Below, in pieces: positions 51,026-62,189 of a DNA stretch of 64,000 bases. This DNA comes from SAR116 cluster bacterium AG-426-I14 (GTDB lineage: Bacteria > Pseudomonadota > Alphaproteobacteria > Puniceispirillales > Marisalimonadaceae), in the NCBI GenBank assembly GCA_003210055.1, contig QCNS01000001.1, forward strand, positions 1-64,000, read 5' to 3'. The first letter of the stretch is position 1, and the number at the start of each line of letters is the position of its first letter. A program made the translations under genes and the position numbers. The notes under the pieces were generated by a model. It saw nothing but the letters and a program-made list of their open reading frames with translations. It searched no databases and was not told the origin of the DNA.

Positions 51026-52279
51026 ATGAATAATTATGTTGAAAACATTGCAAAAAATTCCAAAATTGCATTCAAAGAATTATCTAACAGTTCTATCGAT
51101 CAAAGAAATTCTGCGATTATCAATATTTCAGAATTAATTAAAAAAAATAGTTCATCAATTTTAGACGCAAACGAATTAGATTTAAAAAAAGCAAAAGAAA
51201 AAAATATCACTGGGTCTTTTCTCGATAGACTAACATTAAATAAAAAAAGAATAGAAGATATGTGTAATGGTTTACAAGATATTGCAAACCTAGAAGATCC
51301 ATTGGGCATAGAGTTAGAAAAGTGGGAACGTCCAAATGGTCTAGTAATATCGAAAATATCAGTGCCTTTGGGAATAATTGGAATAATTTATGAGTCGAGA
51401 CCGAATGTCACCATTGATGCAGGAAGTTTATGTATAAAATCAGGTAACGCCTCAATTTTAAGAGGTGGGTCAGATTCATTTAATTCATCAAAGTATCTAA
51501 CTGAATTAATTCAAGAAGGATTGAATATGGCTAACCTACCTAAAGATAGTGTTCAATCGATAAATCAAACTGATAGAAAACTTGTAACTCAAATGTTGCA
51601 AGCTATAAATTTCATAGATGTTATTGTACCTAGGGGGGGGAAATCCCTAATCTCTACGATTCAAAAAGAAGCAAGAGTACCAGTGTTTGCTCACTTAGAA
51701 GGAATTTGTCATGTATATATAGATAGAGAAATTGATTTTAAGGTTGCAAAAGAAGTACTTATAAATTCTAAATTGAGAAGAACTGGAATTTGTGGAGCTG
51801 CTGAAACATTATTATTAGATAAAAAATTAGATGAGAAAATTTTAGATCAACTAATTAACGAACTTTTAGAGAGAGGCTGTGAGGTTCGTGGTGATGAAAT
51901 AATTTCTAAAAAATTCTGCAATGTTGTTCCTGCAACTGAGGAGGATTGGAAAACTGAATACTTGGACTCGATAATATCTGTTAAAGTTGTTGACGGTGTT
52001 AATGGAGCAATAAATCATATTAATAAATTTTCTTCAAATCATACCGATACGATTATAACAAATAATAATGAAAAAGCAGAAAATTTCCTCTCAAAAGTTG
52101 ATAGTGCAATTGTTATACATAATGCATCAACTCAGTTTGCAGATGGTGGAGAATTTGGAATGGGAGCAGAAATTGGTATCTCTACAGGAAGACTTCATGC
52201 AAGAGGACCAGTGGGCTCAAAACAATTAACAAGTTTTAAGTATATAATTAGAGGAAGTGGACAAGTAAGAGAAGTATAG
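51026..52279 (+). CDS. proA: Gamma-glutamyl phosphate reductase
   Basis: 417 residues, normal length. Aldehyde-dehydrogenase superfamily fold with the catalytic cysteine in RRTGICGAAETLL, the NADPH segment IIYESRPNVTIDAGSLCIKSGNA and C-terminal GEFGMGAEIGISTGRLHARGP signature. Makes glutamate semialdehyde from the ProB product. Followed by nadD. Confidence 0.95.
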   Translation: MNNYVENIAKNSKIAFKELSNSSIDQRNSAIINISELIKKNSSSILDANELDLKKAKEKNITGSFLDRLTLNKKRIEDMCNGLQDIANLEDPLGIELEKWERPNGLVISKISVPLGIIGIIYESRPNVTIDAGSLCIKSGNASILRGGSDSFNSSKYLTELIQEGLNMANLPKDSVQSINQTDRKLVTQMLQAINFIDVIVPRGGKSLISTIQKEARVPVFAHLEGICHVYIDREIDFKVAKEVLINSKLRRTGICGAAETLLLDKKLDEKILDQLINELLERGCEVRGDEIISKKFCNVVPATEEDWKTEYLDSIISVKVVDGVNGAINHINKFSSNHTDTIITNNNEKAENFLSKVDSAIVIHNASTQFADGGEFGMGAEIGISTGRLHARGPVGSKQLTSFKYIIRGSGQVREV

Positions 52280-52287
52280 AATTTCAA

Positions 52288-52926
52288 ATGATAAATAATT
52301 ACCACTACAGACATAACATGGCCACTTGTTTTTTTTTTAATAAAAATATTAAAATAGGTATATTAGGTGGTTCTTTTGATCCACCACATTTTGGTCATAT
52401 CCATATCAGTTTAATTGCTTTAAGAAGACTAAAACTTGATAAGATTTGGTGGTTAGTTACCCCTCAAAACAGACTAAAAACAAATAATATAAAAAATACT
52501 TTCAAAAAAAGATTACAAAAATCTAGAGAGCTTACAAAAAACATAAAAAAAATTATCGTTTTAGATATTGAATATAAAAATAAACTTTCATCGTCATTTA
52601 AAACAATGAACTTTATAAAAAAGAAAACTCAAAAAACAAAATTTGTATGGATAATGGGTAGTGATAATCTTGAAAACTTTCATCAATGGCTTAAACCTAA
52701 ATCAATTTCAAAAATTTTTCCTATTGCAGTTATTGAAAGACCGAGTTATTCTTATAAAGTGTTAAATAGTATTGGAGCTTCAATTTTGGGCAACCGCCTA
52801 AAAAATCTCAAAAAGAATTCCTTTAATAATAATAGTTCCTCTTGGGTTTTTGTTAAAGATAAGTTAGATAAAACTTCTTCAACAAAAATTAGAGAAAATT
52901 CCCTTAAATTAATTTATGAAAATTAA
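52288..52926 (+). CDS. nadD: Nicotinate-nucleotide adenylyltransferase
   Basis: 212 residues. Nucleotidyltransferase motif GILGGSFDPPHFGHIHIS and the C-terminal SSTKIREN motif are present, as is KIWWLVTPQNRLK. Adds AMP to nicotinate mononucleotide in NAD synthesis. The start could also be the ATG at 52318; neither has a ribosome site, and the longer form adds ten residues. The gene ends 11 bases inside rsfS. Confidence 0.92.
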   Translation: MINNYHYRHNMATCFFFNKNIKIGILGGSFDPPHFGHIHISLIALRRLKLDKIWWLVTPQNRLKTNNIKNTFKKRLQKSRELTKNIKKIIVLDIEYKNKLSSSFKTMNFIKKKTQKTKFVWIMGSDNLENFHQWLKPKSISKIFPIAVIERPSYSYKVLNSIGASILGNRLKNLKKNSFNNNSSSWVFVKDKLDKTSSTKIRENSLKLIYEN

Positions 52927-53293
52927 TAAAAAAATAAATAACTCTAAAAAGTTATTAAATTTCATTTTAGAATCACTTGAAAATGACAAAGCTATAAATA
53001 TTAAATCTATTAATTTGTTTGATAGAAGCAGTATAGCAGATTATATGATAATTGCCAGTGGAAGCTCGACAAGACAAGTTAATAGCATGGCACAAAATTT
53101 GATTAAAAATTTAAAAAACAAAGGTATATCACCTAGAAAGCCAGAAGGCCTGGCAAATTCAGATTGGGTTCTTATTGATGCCAATGAAATAATAATTCAT
53201 ATTTTTAGGCCTGAGGTTAGAGAGTTTTATAAATTAGAACAAATGTGGGAGATACCCATTTTAAAAGAAAATAAAAGTAAAAATTTAAGTTAA
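52916..53293 (+). CDS. rsfS: Ribosome silencing factor RsfS
   Basis: 125 residues, RsfS/Iojap fold. The NLFDRSSIADYMIIASGSSTRQVNSMA and SDWVLIDANEIIIHIFRPEVREFYKLEQMW segments are diagnostic. Binds L14 on the 50S subunit and blocks joining when nutrients are low. Overlaps the nadD end by 11 bases and is 1 base before rlmH. Confidence 0.94.
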   Translation: MKINKKINNSKKLLNFILESLENDKAINIKSINLFDRSSIADYMIIASGSSTRQVNSMAQNLIKNLKNKGISPRKPEGLANSDWVLIDANEIIIHIFRPEVREFYKLEQMWEIPILKENKSKNLS

Positions 53294-53294
53294 A

Positions 53295-53747
53295 ATGAAA
53301 TATCAAATTTCTTGTATTGGAAAATCTGCAAATACGCCTGAACAAAATTTAATTGATAAATATTTAATTCGAATAAATGATAAAGTTAGAATCAAAGAAA
53401 TCACTTTTAAAAATGATAGTTCTAAATTAAATATAGAAAATGAAGGTGAAAAATTATTGGATATTTCTCCTAAAGGTTCCATTCTAGTAGCATTGGATAA
53501 GGATGGAAAAAATTTGTCTTCTGAAAGTCTGGCAAATATGATTAAGTTTTATGAAAATGAAAATTTTAAAATTATTAATTTTGCTATAGGTGGACCATAT
53601 GGACATGGACAAATGTTAAAGTCAAGAGCTAAAAAAATCATTTCTTTTGGAAAGATGACTTGGTCTCATTTAATGGCCAGAGTATTAATTATAGAACAGA
53701 TATATAGAGCAGAATCAATTTTTAGAAATCATCCATTCCATAAATAA
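53295..53747 (+). CDS. rlmH: 23S rRNA pseudouridine-1915 N3-methyltransferase
   Basis: 150 residues. The SPOUT knot SAM site INFAIGGPYGHGQ and the C-terminal IIEQIYRAESIFRNHPFHK are typical of RlmH. Methylates the pseudouridine of helix 69 in the 50S subunit. Located between rsfS and gpmI in the expected alphaproteobacterial order. Confidence 0.95.
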   Translation: MKYQISCIGKSANTPEQNLIDKYLIRINDKVRIKEITFKNDSSKLNIENEGEKLLDISPKGSILVALDKDGKNLSSESLANMIKFYENENFKIINFAIGGPYGHGQMLKSRAKKIISFGKMTWSHLMARVLIIEQIYRAESIFRNHPFHK

Positions 53748-53751
53748 TTAT

Positions 53752-55305
53752 ATGAATACAGAATTTAAAAATTGTCCCGTTGTTCTATGCATTATGGATG
53801 GCTGGGGGTTAAGAAAAAATAAAAAAAATAATGCTATAGCAATAGCAAATACACCAAATTATGATTATTTCATAAAAAATTATAGTTTTTCAACTCTTGA
53901 TGCATCTGGAAGAGATGTCGGTTTGCCATTAGGACAAATAGGTAATTCTGAGGTTGGACATATAAACCTTGGTTGTGGAAGAGTTATTTTACAATCTTTA
54001 CCAAAAATAAACTTGGGATTTAAAAATAAAGAAATAGAAAATAATAAATCACTAAATAATTTTATTAAAAAGCATAATAAAAATGCAACTATTCATTTGA
54101 TAGGTCTTTGCAGTAGTGGAGGTGTTCACTCACATAAAAATCACTTGATAGAAATGTCTAAAATTTTAATTAGAAATAAGATAAAAGTCAGGCTACATTT
54201 ATTTTCAGATGGCAGAGACACCTCTCCAAAAGAATTTGGTAAAATAATAAATGATTTTGAAAAGGTTTTACCAAAAGAAATAAAAATATCTTCACTTATT
54301 GGTCGATACTTTTCAATGGATAGGGATCAAAGATGGGAAAGAGTCAAAAAATGTTTTGATTTGCTAGTATATGGAAAATCAGAATTCAAATATAGCAATA
54401 TTCATGATGCTATTCAGTCAGCATACAAACGAGGGGAAACAGATGAATTTGTAAAGTCTTCTTTAATAGGTGATTATAATGGTATTCAAAAGGATGACAG
54501 TCTTTTAATAATAAACTTTAGAGCTGATAGAGTAAGACAATTGCTTTCATCACTATTAAGTCCTTCTTTTTGCAATTTTAATCGTGGAAAAGGTTTTAGC
54601 TCATTTAAAAATGCTATAGGTATTACGGAATATTCTGAACACTTAAACAAATTTATGAATAGTATATATGTTAATTATCCGATAAAAGATACGCTGGGAG
54701 AACTAATATCTAGAGCTAAACTGAAACAATTGAGAATTGCAGAAACAGAAAAATATCCTCACGTAACGTTTTTTTTCAATGGAGGAATCGAAAAGAAATA
54801 TCCTAATGAAGATAGAATTTTAATCCCATCTCCAAAAGTTTCTACTTATGATAAGAAACCAGAAATGTCAGCAAAATTAATAGAAAAAGAACTTGTGAAT
54901 GTAATAGAGAAAAAATCTTATGATGTAATAATTGTAAATTTTGCTAACCCAGATATGGTAGGTCATACTGGAAACTTAGATGCAGTTGTAAAATCTGTTG
55001 AAGTAGTAGATGAAGCTATTGGTAATTTGAAAAAAGCTATTGATAAAACTAATGGTTTAATTTTACTTACTGCTGATCATGGAAACTGTGAAATGATGTG
55101 GGATAGTAAAAAAAAAGCACCTCATACAGCTCATACCACTAATAAAGTTCCTCTAATATTAATTAATAGTAAACAAAATAAATTAAATGAACATATTAAA
55201 CTAAAAAATGGTAGATTGTCAGATATTGGTCCAACAATTTTAGATTTCTTACAAATACCCCAATCAAAAGCTATGACTGGACAATCCTTGATATTTAAAT
55301 CTTAA
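53752..55305 (+). CDS. gpmI: 2,3-bisphosphoglycerate-independent phosphoglycerate mutase
   Basis: 517 residues, full length. Alkaline-phosphatase-like metal site with LCIMDGWGLRKN at the start, the phosphoserine in GQIGNSEVGHINLG, and the metal-site segments NFANPDMVGHTGN and LTADHGNCEMMWD near the end. Interconverts 3- and 2-phosphoglycerate. Its stop is 51 bases before ctpA, which is the next gene; the EnvC-type gene usual here in related bacteria is missing. Confidence 0.95.
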   Translation: MNTEFKNCPVVLCIMDGWGLRKNKKNNAIAIANTPNYDYFIKNYSFSTLDASGRDVGLPLGQIGNSEVGHINLGCGRVILQSLPKINLGFKNKEIENNKSLNNFIKKHNKNATIHLIGLCSSGGVHSHKNHLIEMSKILIRNKIKVRLHLFSDGRDTSPKEFGKIINDFEKVLPKEIKISSLIGRYFSMDRDQRWERVKKCFDLLVYGKSEFKYSNIHDAIQSAYKRGETDEFVKSSLIGDYNGIQKDDSLLIINFRADRVRQLLSSLLSPSFCNFNRGKGFSSFKNAIGITEYSEHLNKFMNSIYVNYPIKDTLGELISRAKLKQLRIAETEKYPHVTFFFNGGIEKKYPNEDRILIPSPKVSTYDKKPEMSAKLIEKELVNVIEKKSYDVIIVNFANPDMVGHTGNLDAVVKSVEVVDEAIGNLKKAIDKTNGLILLTADHGNCEMMWDSKKKAPHTAHTTNKVPLILINSKQNKLNEHIKLKNGRLSDIGPTILDFLQIPQSKAMTGQSLIFKS

Positions 55306-55355
55306 AAATTTTGCCAATCTTAAAATTTTATATATTATTAACTGAGAGGTAAGTT

Positions 55356-56720
55356 ATGTTTTTTACTAAATTGTTTAAGAATATTTTTAATAGTGGGTTT
55401 TCGGTATTTTTAGTTTTTTTAATCACAATTCTTGTTTTCAGCTTCGTACCAAACGATTTACTAAATGCCAAAAACAACAGGCAAGAAACTTATAAACAAT
55501 TGAGTCTTTTTGGCGATGTATTCCAAAGGGTTCAAGAACAGTATGTTGAAGAGGTAAAAGATAAAAAGCTTATAGAAGCAGCTATATCAGGTATGCTTCA
55601 ATCTCTTGACCCACATTCATCCTATTTAAGTGCTGATGACTACAGTGATATGCAAGTTAAAACAAAAGGTACTTTTGGAGGTCTTGGTATAGAAATAACG
55701 ATGGAGGAGGGAATTGTTAAAGTAGTTTCTCCAATTGACGACACTCCGGCATATAAAGCAGGAATGCTTCCTGGTGACTTAATTATAGGTATTGATGGTG
55801 AGTCCATTAGGGGTTTGTCCTTAAATCAAGCAGTTGAAAAATTAAGAGGACCTGTTGGTAGCGAGATAACAATTAATGTATTAAGAGAAGAACAAGATCC
55901 ATTTGAATTAAAAATTGTAAGAGATATTATTAAAATAAGATCAGTCAGACACAATATTATTAATAACGTAGGTTATGTAAGACTTACTACTTTTTCTGAA
56001 ACAACTACAGACTCAATGAAAAAATCAATTGAGGAAATTAAAAAACAAACTGGTGGAAATTTTCAAGGTTTAATTTTAGACCTGAGAAATAATCCTGGAG
56101 GATTACTTAATCAATCAATATCAGTAACAGATGCTTTTCTGGATAATGGTGAAATTGTTTCTACAAAAGGAAGAAACGATGAAGATACCTCCAGAACTTT
56201 TGCACAACCAGGTGATATTTTAAATGATCAACCTTTAGTGATTTTAATTAACAGTGGCTCTGCTTCAGCAAGTGAAATTGTTGCTGGAGCCCTCAAAGAT
56301 CATGGAAGAGCTATCATTTTAGGTACTAGGAGTTTTGGGAAAGGATCTGTCCAATCAATCATTCCAATACCTGGTAATGGCGCCATAAGACTCACAACTG
56401 CTCGATATTACACGCCAAGTGGTATATCAATTCAAGCAAAAGGAATTGAACCAGATATCATAGTTGAAACAGGTTTTGTAAAAAATACTAATGATAAAAC
56501 AATTAATTTAAGGGAAGAAAACCTAAAGGGTGCTCTCGATAAAACCATTGAAAAAGAAAATAAGAATAACCTTAAATCAGAAAAAGATAAGCTTCTAGAA
56601 GATAACCAAATATCAAGAGCTGTTGATTTAATCAGAGGTATAAAATTATATGGAGATAAGAAAAAAAATATTAAAAGTAAGATAGCTAAAGACAATTTTA
56701 GAACTAATAAAATGAGTTAA
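55356..56720 (+). CDS. ctpA: Carboxy-terminal processing protease (S41)
   Basis: 454 residues. Single N-terminal membrane segment or signal (residues 15-35), linker, PDZ domain (about 100-185; FGGLGIEITMEEGIVKVVSPIDDTPAYKAG), then the S41 catalytic domain with the nucleophilic serine in NSGSASASEIVAG and the general-base lysine in GTRSFGKGSVQ. Trims exported or membrane proteins in the periplasm. GAGAGG precedes the ATG. Confidence 0.94.
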   Translation: MFFTKLFKNIFNSGFSVFLVFLITILVFSFVPNDLLNAKNNRQETYKQLSLFGDVFQRVQEQYVEEVKDKKLIEAAISGMLQSLDPHSSYLSADDYSDMQVKTKGTFGGLGIEITMEEGIVKVVSPIDDTPAYKAGMLPGDLIIGIDGESIRGLSLNQAVEKLRGPVGSEITINVLREEQDPFELKIVRDIIKIRSVRHNIINNVGYVRLTTFSETTTDSMKKSIEEIKKQTGGNFQGLILDLRNNPGGLLNQSISVTDAFLDNGEIVSTKGRNDEDTSRTFAQPGDILNDQPLVILINSGSASASEIVAGALKDHGRAIILGTRSFGKGSVQSIIPIPGNGAIRLTTARYYTPSGISIQAKGIEPDIIVETGFVKNTNDKTINLREENLKGALDKTIEKENKNNLKSEKDKLLEDNQISRAVDLIRGIKLYGDKKKNIKSKIAKDNFRTNKMS

Positions 56721-56729
56721 AAGTTTAAA

Positions 56730-57224
56730 ATGAAAAATTTGATCCCTATTCATAGCAGACCTTACAGACCTTGTGTAGGTTTAATGATATTTAATAAATA
56801 CGGATTAGTTTTTTCAGGTCAAAGATTAGATAACCCAAATGATTCCTGGCAATTACCTCAAGGAGGTATTGATGAGGGAGAGAACCCAATACAAGCAGCG
56901 TTTAGGGAATTAGAAGAAGAAACAAGTATAACTTCAGCAGACTTTGTTGCTGAATACCCAGAATGGATAAAATATGATGTTCCAAAAAACCTTGCTAATA
57001 ATTTGTGGAATGGAAAGTATAGGGGCCAAACTCAAAAATGGCTTTTGTTTCATTTTTTAGGTAGTGACAACGAAATTAATGTTAATACTAAAACTCCGGA
57101 ATTCAAAACTTGGTCTTGGATGGAACCGAATGAATTATCAAAAAAAGCTGTTTTTTTTAAGAAAGAAGTTTATGAGGAGATCAATAAAATATTTATACCA
57201 GTTATAAAAAATTATATTAATTAA
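56730..57224 (+). CDS. rppH: RNA pyrophosphohydrolase (Nudix)
   Basis: 164 residues. RPCVGLMIFNKYGLVFSGQRLD and the Nudix box GGIDEGENPIQAAFRELEEETSI carry the expected metal glutamates; the C-terminal KKAVFFKKEVYEEI suits RppH. Removes pyrophosphate from 5' ends of mRNA and starts decay. The last eight bases overlap the end of the convergent atpC gene. Confidence 0.93.
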   Translation: MKNLIPIHSRPYRPCVGLMIFNKYGLVFSGQRLDNPNDSWQLPQGGIDEGENPIQAAFRELEEETSITSADFVAEYPEWIKYDVPKNLANNLWNGKYRGQTQKWLLFHFLGSDNEINVNTKTPEFKTWSWMEPNELSKKAVFFKKEVYEEINKIFIPVIKNYIN

Positions 57225-57615
57225 TAGCATTAAGAACGAATCTATAAAAATCACTTTCTTCATTTGCTAGGGATGAAACGCTCTCATCACTATTTTCTGC
57301 TAGTTTTTCTGAATTGATTAGCTTTTCTTTAACAATCTGCTTGTTTGAATTTTTTATTATCTCGGCTCTTTCACATAAAACAATAATTCCTGATTCACTT
57401 ACTTCAACAACACCACCGTCTACCACTATATTTTCAACTAACTCGTTACCTTCAAAAAGCTTAATAAAACCCCTATTCAGCAAAGTCATCAATGGAGTAT
57501 GTTTATGCATTATACCCAAATCCCCCTCTGATCCAGGAAGTACAGCCATACTAATGTCTTTTGTTGTTAAAACATTTAATGGTGTTACTAATTGAAAGTT
57601 AATATTTTCTGTCAT
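57217..57615 (-). CDS. atpC: F1F0 ATP synthase epsilon subunit
   Basis: 132 residues: N-terminal beta sandwich (LVTPLNVLTTKDISMAVLPGSEGDLGI and TPLMTLLNRGFIKL) and a C-terminal helical part. Forms part of the rotor stalk and inhibits ATP hydrolysis. Last gene of the atpHAGDC operon; the gap to atpD is 17 bases. Overlaps rppH by 8 bases at the stop codons. Confidence 0.93.
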   Translation of the reverse strand: MTENINFQLVTPLNVLTTKDISMAVLPGSEGDLGIMHKHTPLMTLLNRGFIKLFEGNELVENIVVDGGVVEVSESGIIVLCERAEIIKNSNKQIVKEKLINSEKLAENSDESVSSLANEESDFYRFVLNAIN

Positions 57616-57632
57616 ATTTATTATCTATTTTT

Positions 57633-59961
<2,329 letters not shown>

Positions 59962-59979
59962 AATATAATTCCTAAATTA

Positions 59980-61515
59980 TCAATTATAATTTTTTAATAA
60001 ATTTTCAATAATCTTAATTAGCTCCTTTTCAGATTTTTCATTCAGAGCCTTTTCTTTTTTTATGGAGTCAATTATTGAAATTCCACTACTTCTCAAATTT
60101 TGTAATAATGATCTCTCAAAGTCACCAATTTGGCTAACACTGATTTTATCAAGATAACCATTTACTCCTGCAAAAATTACTGCAACTTGTTCCTCAACAG
60201 CTAAAGGGTCATATTGTGGTTGTTTTAATAATTCAGTTAGTCTCTCACCTCTAGCTAGCAATTGTCTAGTTGATGCATCTAAGTCAGAAGCAAATTGAGC
60301 AAAAGCAGCCATTTCTCGGTATTGTGCCAAATCCAATTTAATTGTACCTGCCACCTGTTTCATAGCTTTTATCTGCGCTGCTGAACCTACTCTAGATACA
60401 GATAATCCAACATTAACAGCTGGTCTGACACCTTTATAAAATAATTCAGTTTCTAAAAATATTTGACCATCAGTAATTGAAATAACATTTGTTGGAATAA
60501 ATGCAGATACGTCACCACCTTGAGTTTCTATAACTGGTAAAGCTGTGAGTGAACCAGAACCATTGTCTTTATTCATTTTTGCAGCTCTTTCCAATAAACG
60601 AGAGTGCAGATAAAATACATCACCAGGGTAAGCCTCTCTTCCTGGAGGTCTTCGAAGAAGTAGTGACATTTGTCTATAAGCAACAGCTTGTTTTGATAAA
60701 TCGTCATAAACTATTACTGCATGCATACCGTTGTCTCTGAAATATTCTCCCATTGAGGCGGCAGAATATGGCGCTAAAAATTGCATTGGTGCAGGATCAG
60801 ATGCTGTTGCAGCTACAATTATCGAATAATCTAAAGCACCATTTTCTTCCAAAGTTTTTACAATTTGCGCAACAGTAGATCTTTTCTGACCAACTGCAAC
60901 ATAAATACAAAAAAGCTTTTTAGTATCATCTTTACCAGCCGCATCGTTTACTGCTTTTTGATTCAAAAAAGTATCTATTGCGATAGCAGTTTTACCGGTT
61001 TGTCTGTCACCAATGATTAATTCTCTTTGACCCCTACCTATGGGTATAAGAGAGTCTATAGCCTTAAGTCCAGTTTGCATTGGCTCATTTACTGATTGTC
61101 TTGGCATAATTCCAGGCGCTTTAGTTTCAACCCTTGTTCTAGTAACATTTTTAAGAGGGCCTTTACCATCAATGGGATTTCCCAGAGCATCAACAACTCT
61201 TCCTAATAAACCTTTTCCAGTTGGCACGTCTACTATTGCTCCAGTTCTTTTTACAGTATCACCTTCTTTGATATCCTTATCACTACCAAATATTACTACA
61301 CCAACATTATCTTTTTCTAGGTTTAGGGCCATGCCAGCAATACCACCATCAAACTCTACCATTTCACCTGCTTTGATTTCATCTAGCCCGTAAACTCTAG
61401 CTATTCCATCTCCTACTGATAAAACTTTACCTATTTCAGTAACTTCTGCTTCAACACCAAAATTATCTATTTGATCCTTTAGTATAGAAGATATTTCTGC
61501 AGCTTTTATATCCAT
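59980..61515 (-). CDS. atpA: F1F0 ATP synthase alpha subunit
   Basis: 511 residues, full length. Walker [50 protein letters not shown] and [15 protein letters not shown] are typical. It carries the non-catalytic nucleotide sites. Its ATG directly follows the atpH stop, with zero gap, so the two are translationally coupled. Confidence 0.97.
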   Translation of the reverse strand: MDIKAAEISSILKDQIDNFGVEAEVTEIGKVLSVGDGIARVYGLDEIKAGEMVEFDGGIAGMALNLEKDNVGVVIFGSDKDIKEGDTVKRTGAIVDVPTGKGLLGRVVDALGNPIDGKGPLKNVTRTRVETKAPGIMPRQSVNEPMQTGLKAIDSLIPIGRGQRELIIGDRQTGKTAIAIDTFLNQKAVNDAAGKDDTKKLFCIYVAVGQKRSTVAQIVKTLEENGALDYSIIVAATASDPAPMQFLAPYSAASMGEYFRDNGMHAVIVYDDLSKQAVAYRQMSLLLRRPPGREAYPGDVFYLHSRLLERAAKMNKDNGSGSLTALPVIETQGGDVSAFIPTNVISITDGQIFLETELFYKGVRPAVNVGLSVSRVGSAAQIKAMKQVAGTIKLDLAQYREMAAFAQFASDLDASTRQLLARGERLTELLKQPQYDPLAVEEQVAVIFAGVNGYLDKISVSQIGDFERSLLQNLRSSGISIIDSIKKEKALNEKSEKELIKIIENLLKNYN

Positions 61516-62079
61516 TTAACTTTCACCTTTCATTGCTAATTCAAGATTTTTAAGTTTTGTCTTTATCGAGTTATCAATCATTTTGGAACCAATTTTGATA
61601 ACTAAACCACCAATTAATGATTTATCAACATTGGTCCTTAATAAAATTTTTTCTCTACCAGTGTTTTTAGAGATTTGTTTTTCAATAATACTTTTCTTTG
61701 ATTGGTCTAATTCATAAGGTGACACTACTTCAACATTAAGTTCTCCATTCCTTCTAGAAACTTCTCTAAGAAATTCCGTTACAATTTTATTCAATAGAGA
61801 AACTCGACCATTCTTGCTTAAAACTCCACAAAAATTAATTGTAACCTTATTGGCTTTAGCTTTTTTTAAAATTTCTACAATTAATTTTGTTTGTTTGACC
61901 TTACCAATAGTTGGGGATGAAATTAATTGTGAAAATTCTGGATTTGATAAAAAATGTTCTTTTAAGTTGTTAAAATCTGAGACAACTTCATCTATTATTT
62001 TCTTTTCAGAACATAATTCGAATAAAGCATTTATATATCTTCCAGTTAATCCAACTGGTTTTTGTTCAGAAAGTTCCAT
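61516..62079 (-). CDS. atpH: F1F0 ATP synthase delta subunit
   Basis: 187 residues: N-terminal helical domain (GLTGRYINALFELCSEKKIIDEVV) and C-terminal LIGGLVIKIGSKMIDNSIKTKLKNLEL. It ties the F1 head to the stator. First gene of the F1 operon. The F0 genes atpB/E/F are not here, as normal for alphaproteobacteria. A gap of 110 bases from priA holds the likely promoter, but I see no convincing boxes. Confidence 0.93.
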   Translation of the reverse strand: MELSEQKPVGLTGRYINALFELCSEKKIIDEVVSDFNNLKEHFLSNPEFSQLISSPTIGKVKQTKLIVEILKKAKANKVTINFCGVLSKNGRVSLLNKIVTEFLREVSRRNGELNVEVVSPYELDQSKKSIIEKQISKNTGREKILLRTNVDKSLIGGLVIKIGSKMIDNSIKTKLKNLELAMKGES

Positions 62080-62189
62080 AAAATCACTAATTTTCCTTAT
62101 AGGATTGCTATCACAGCATTTTAATTATTGCAAGTATTAGAGTCTTAAATATATGAACAAAAAACTCTATTAATTCAACAATCAATCTT

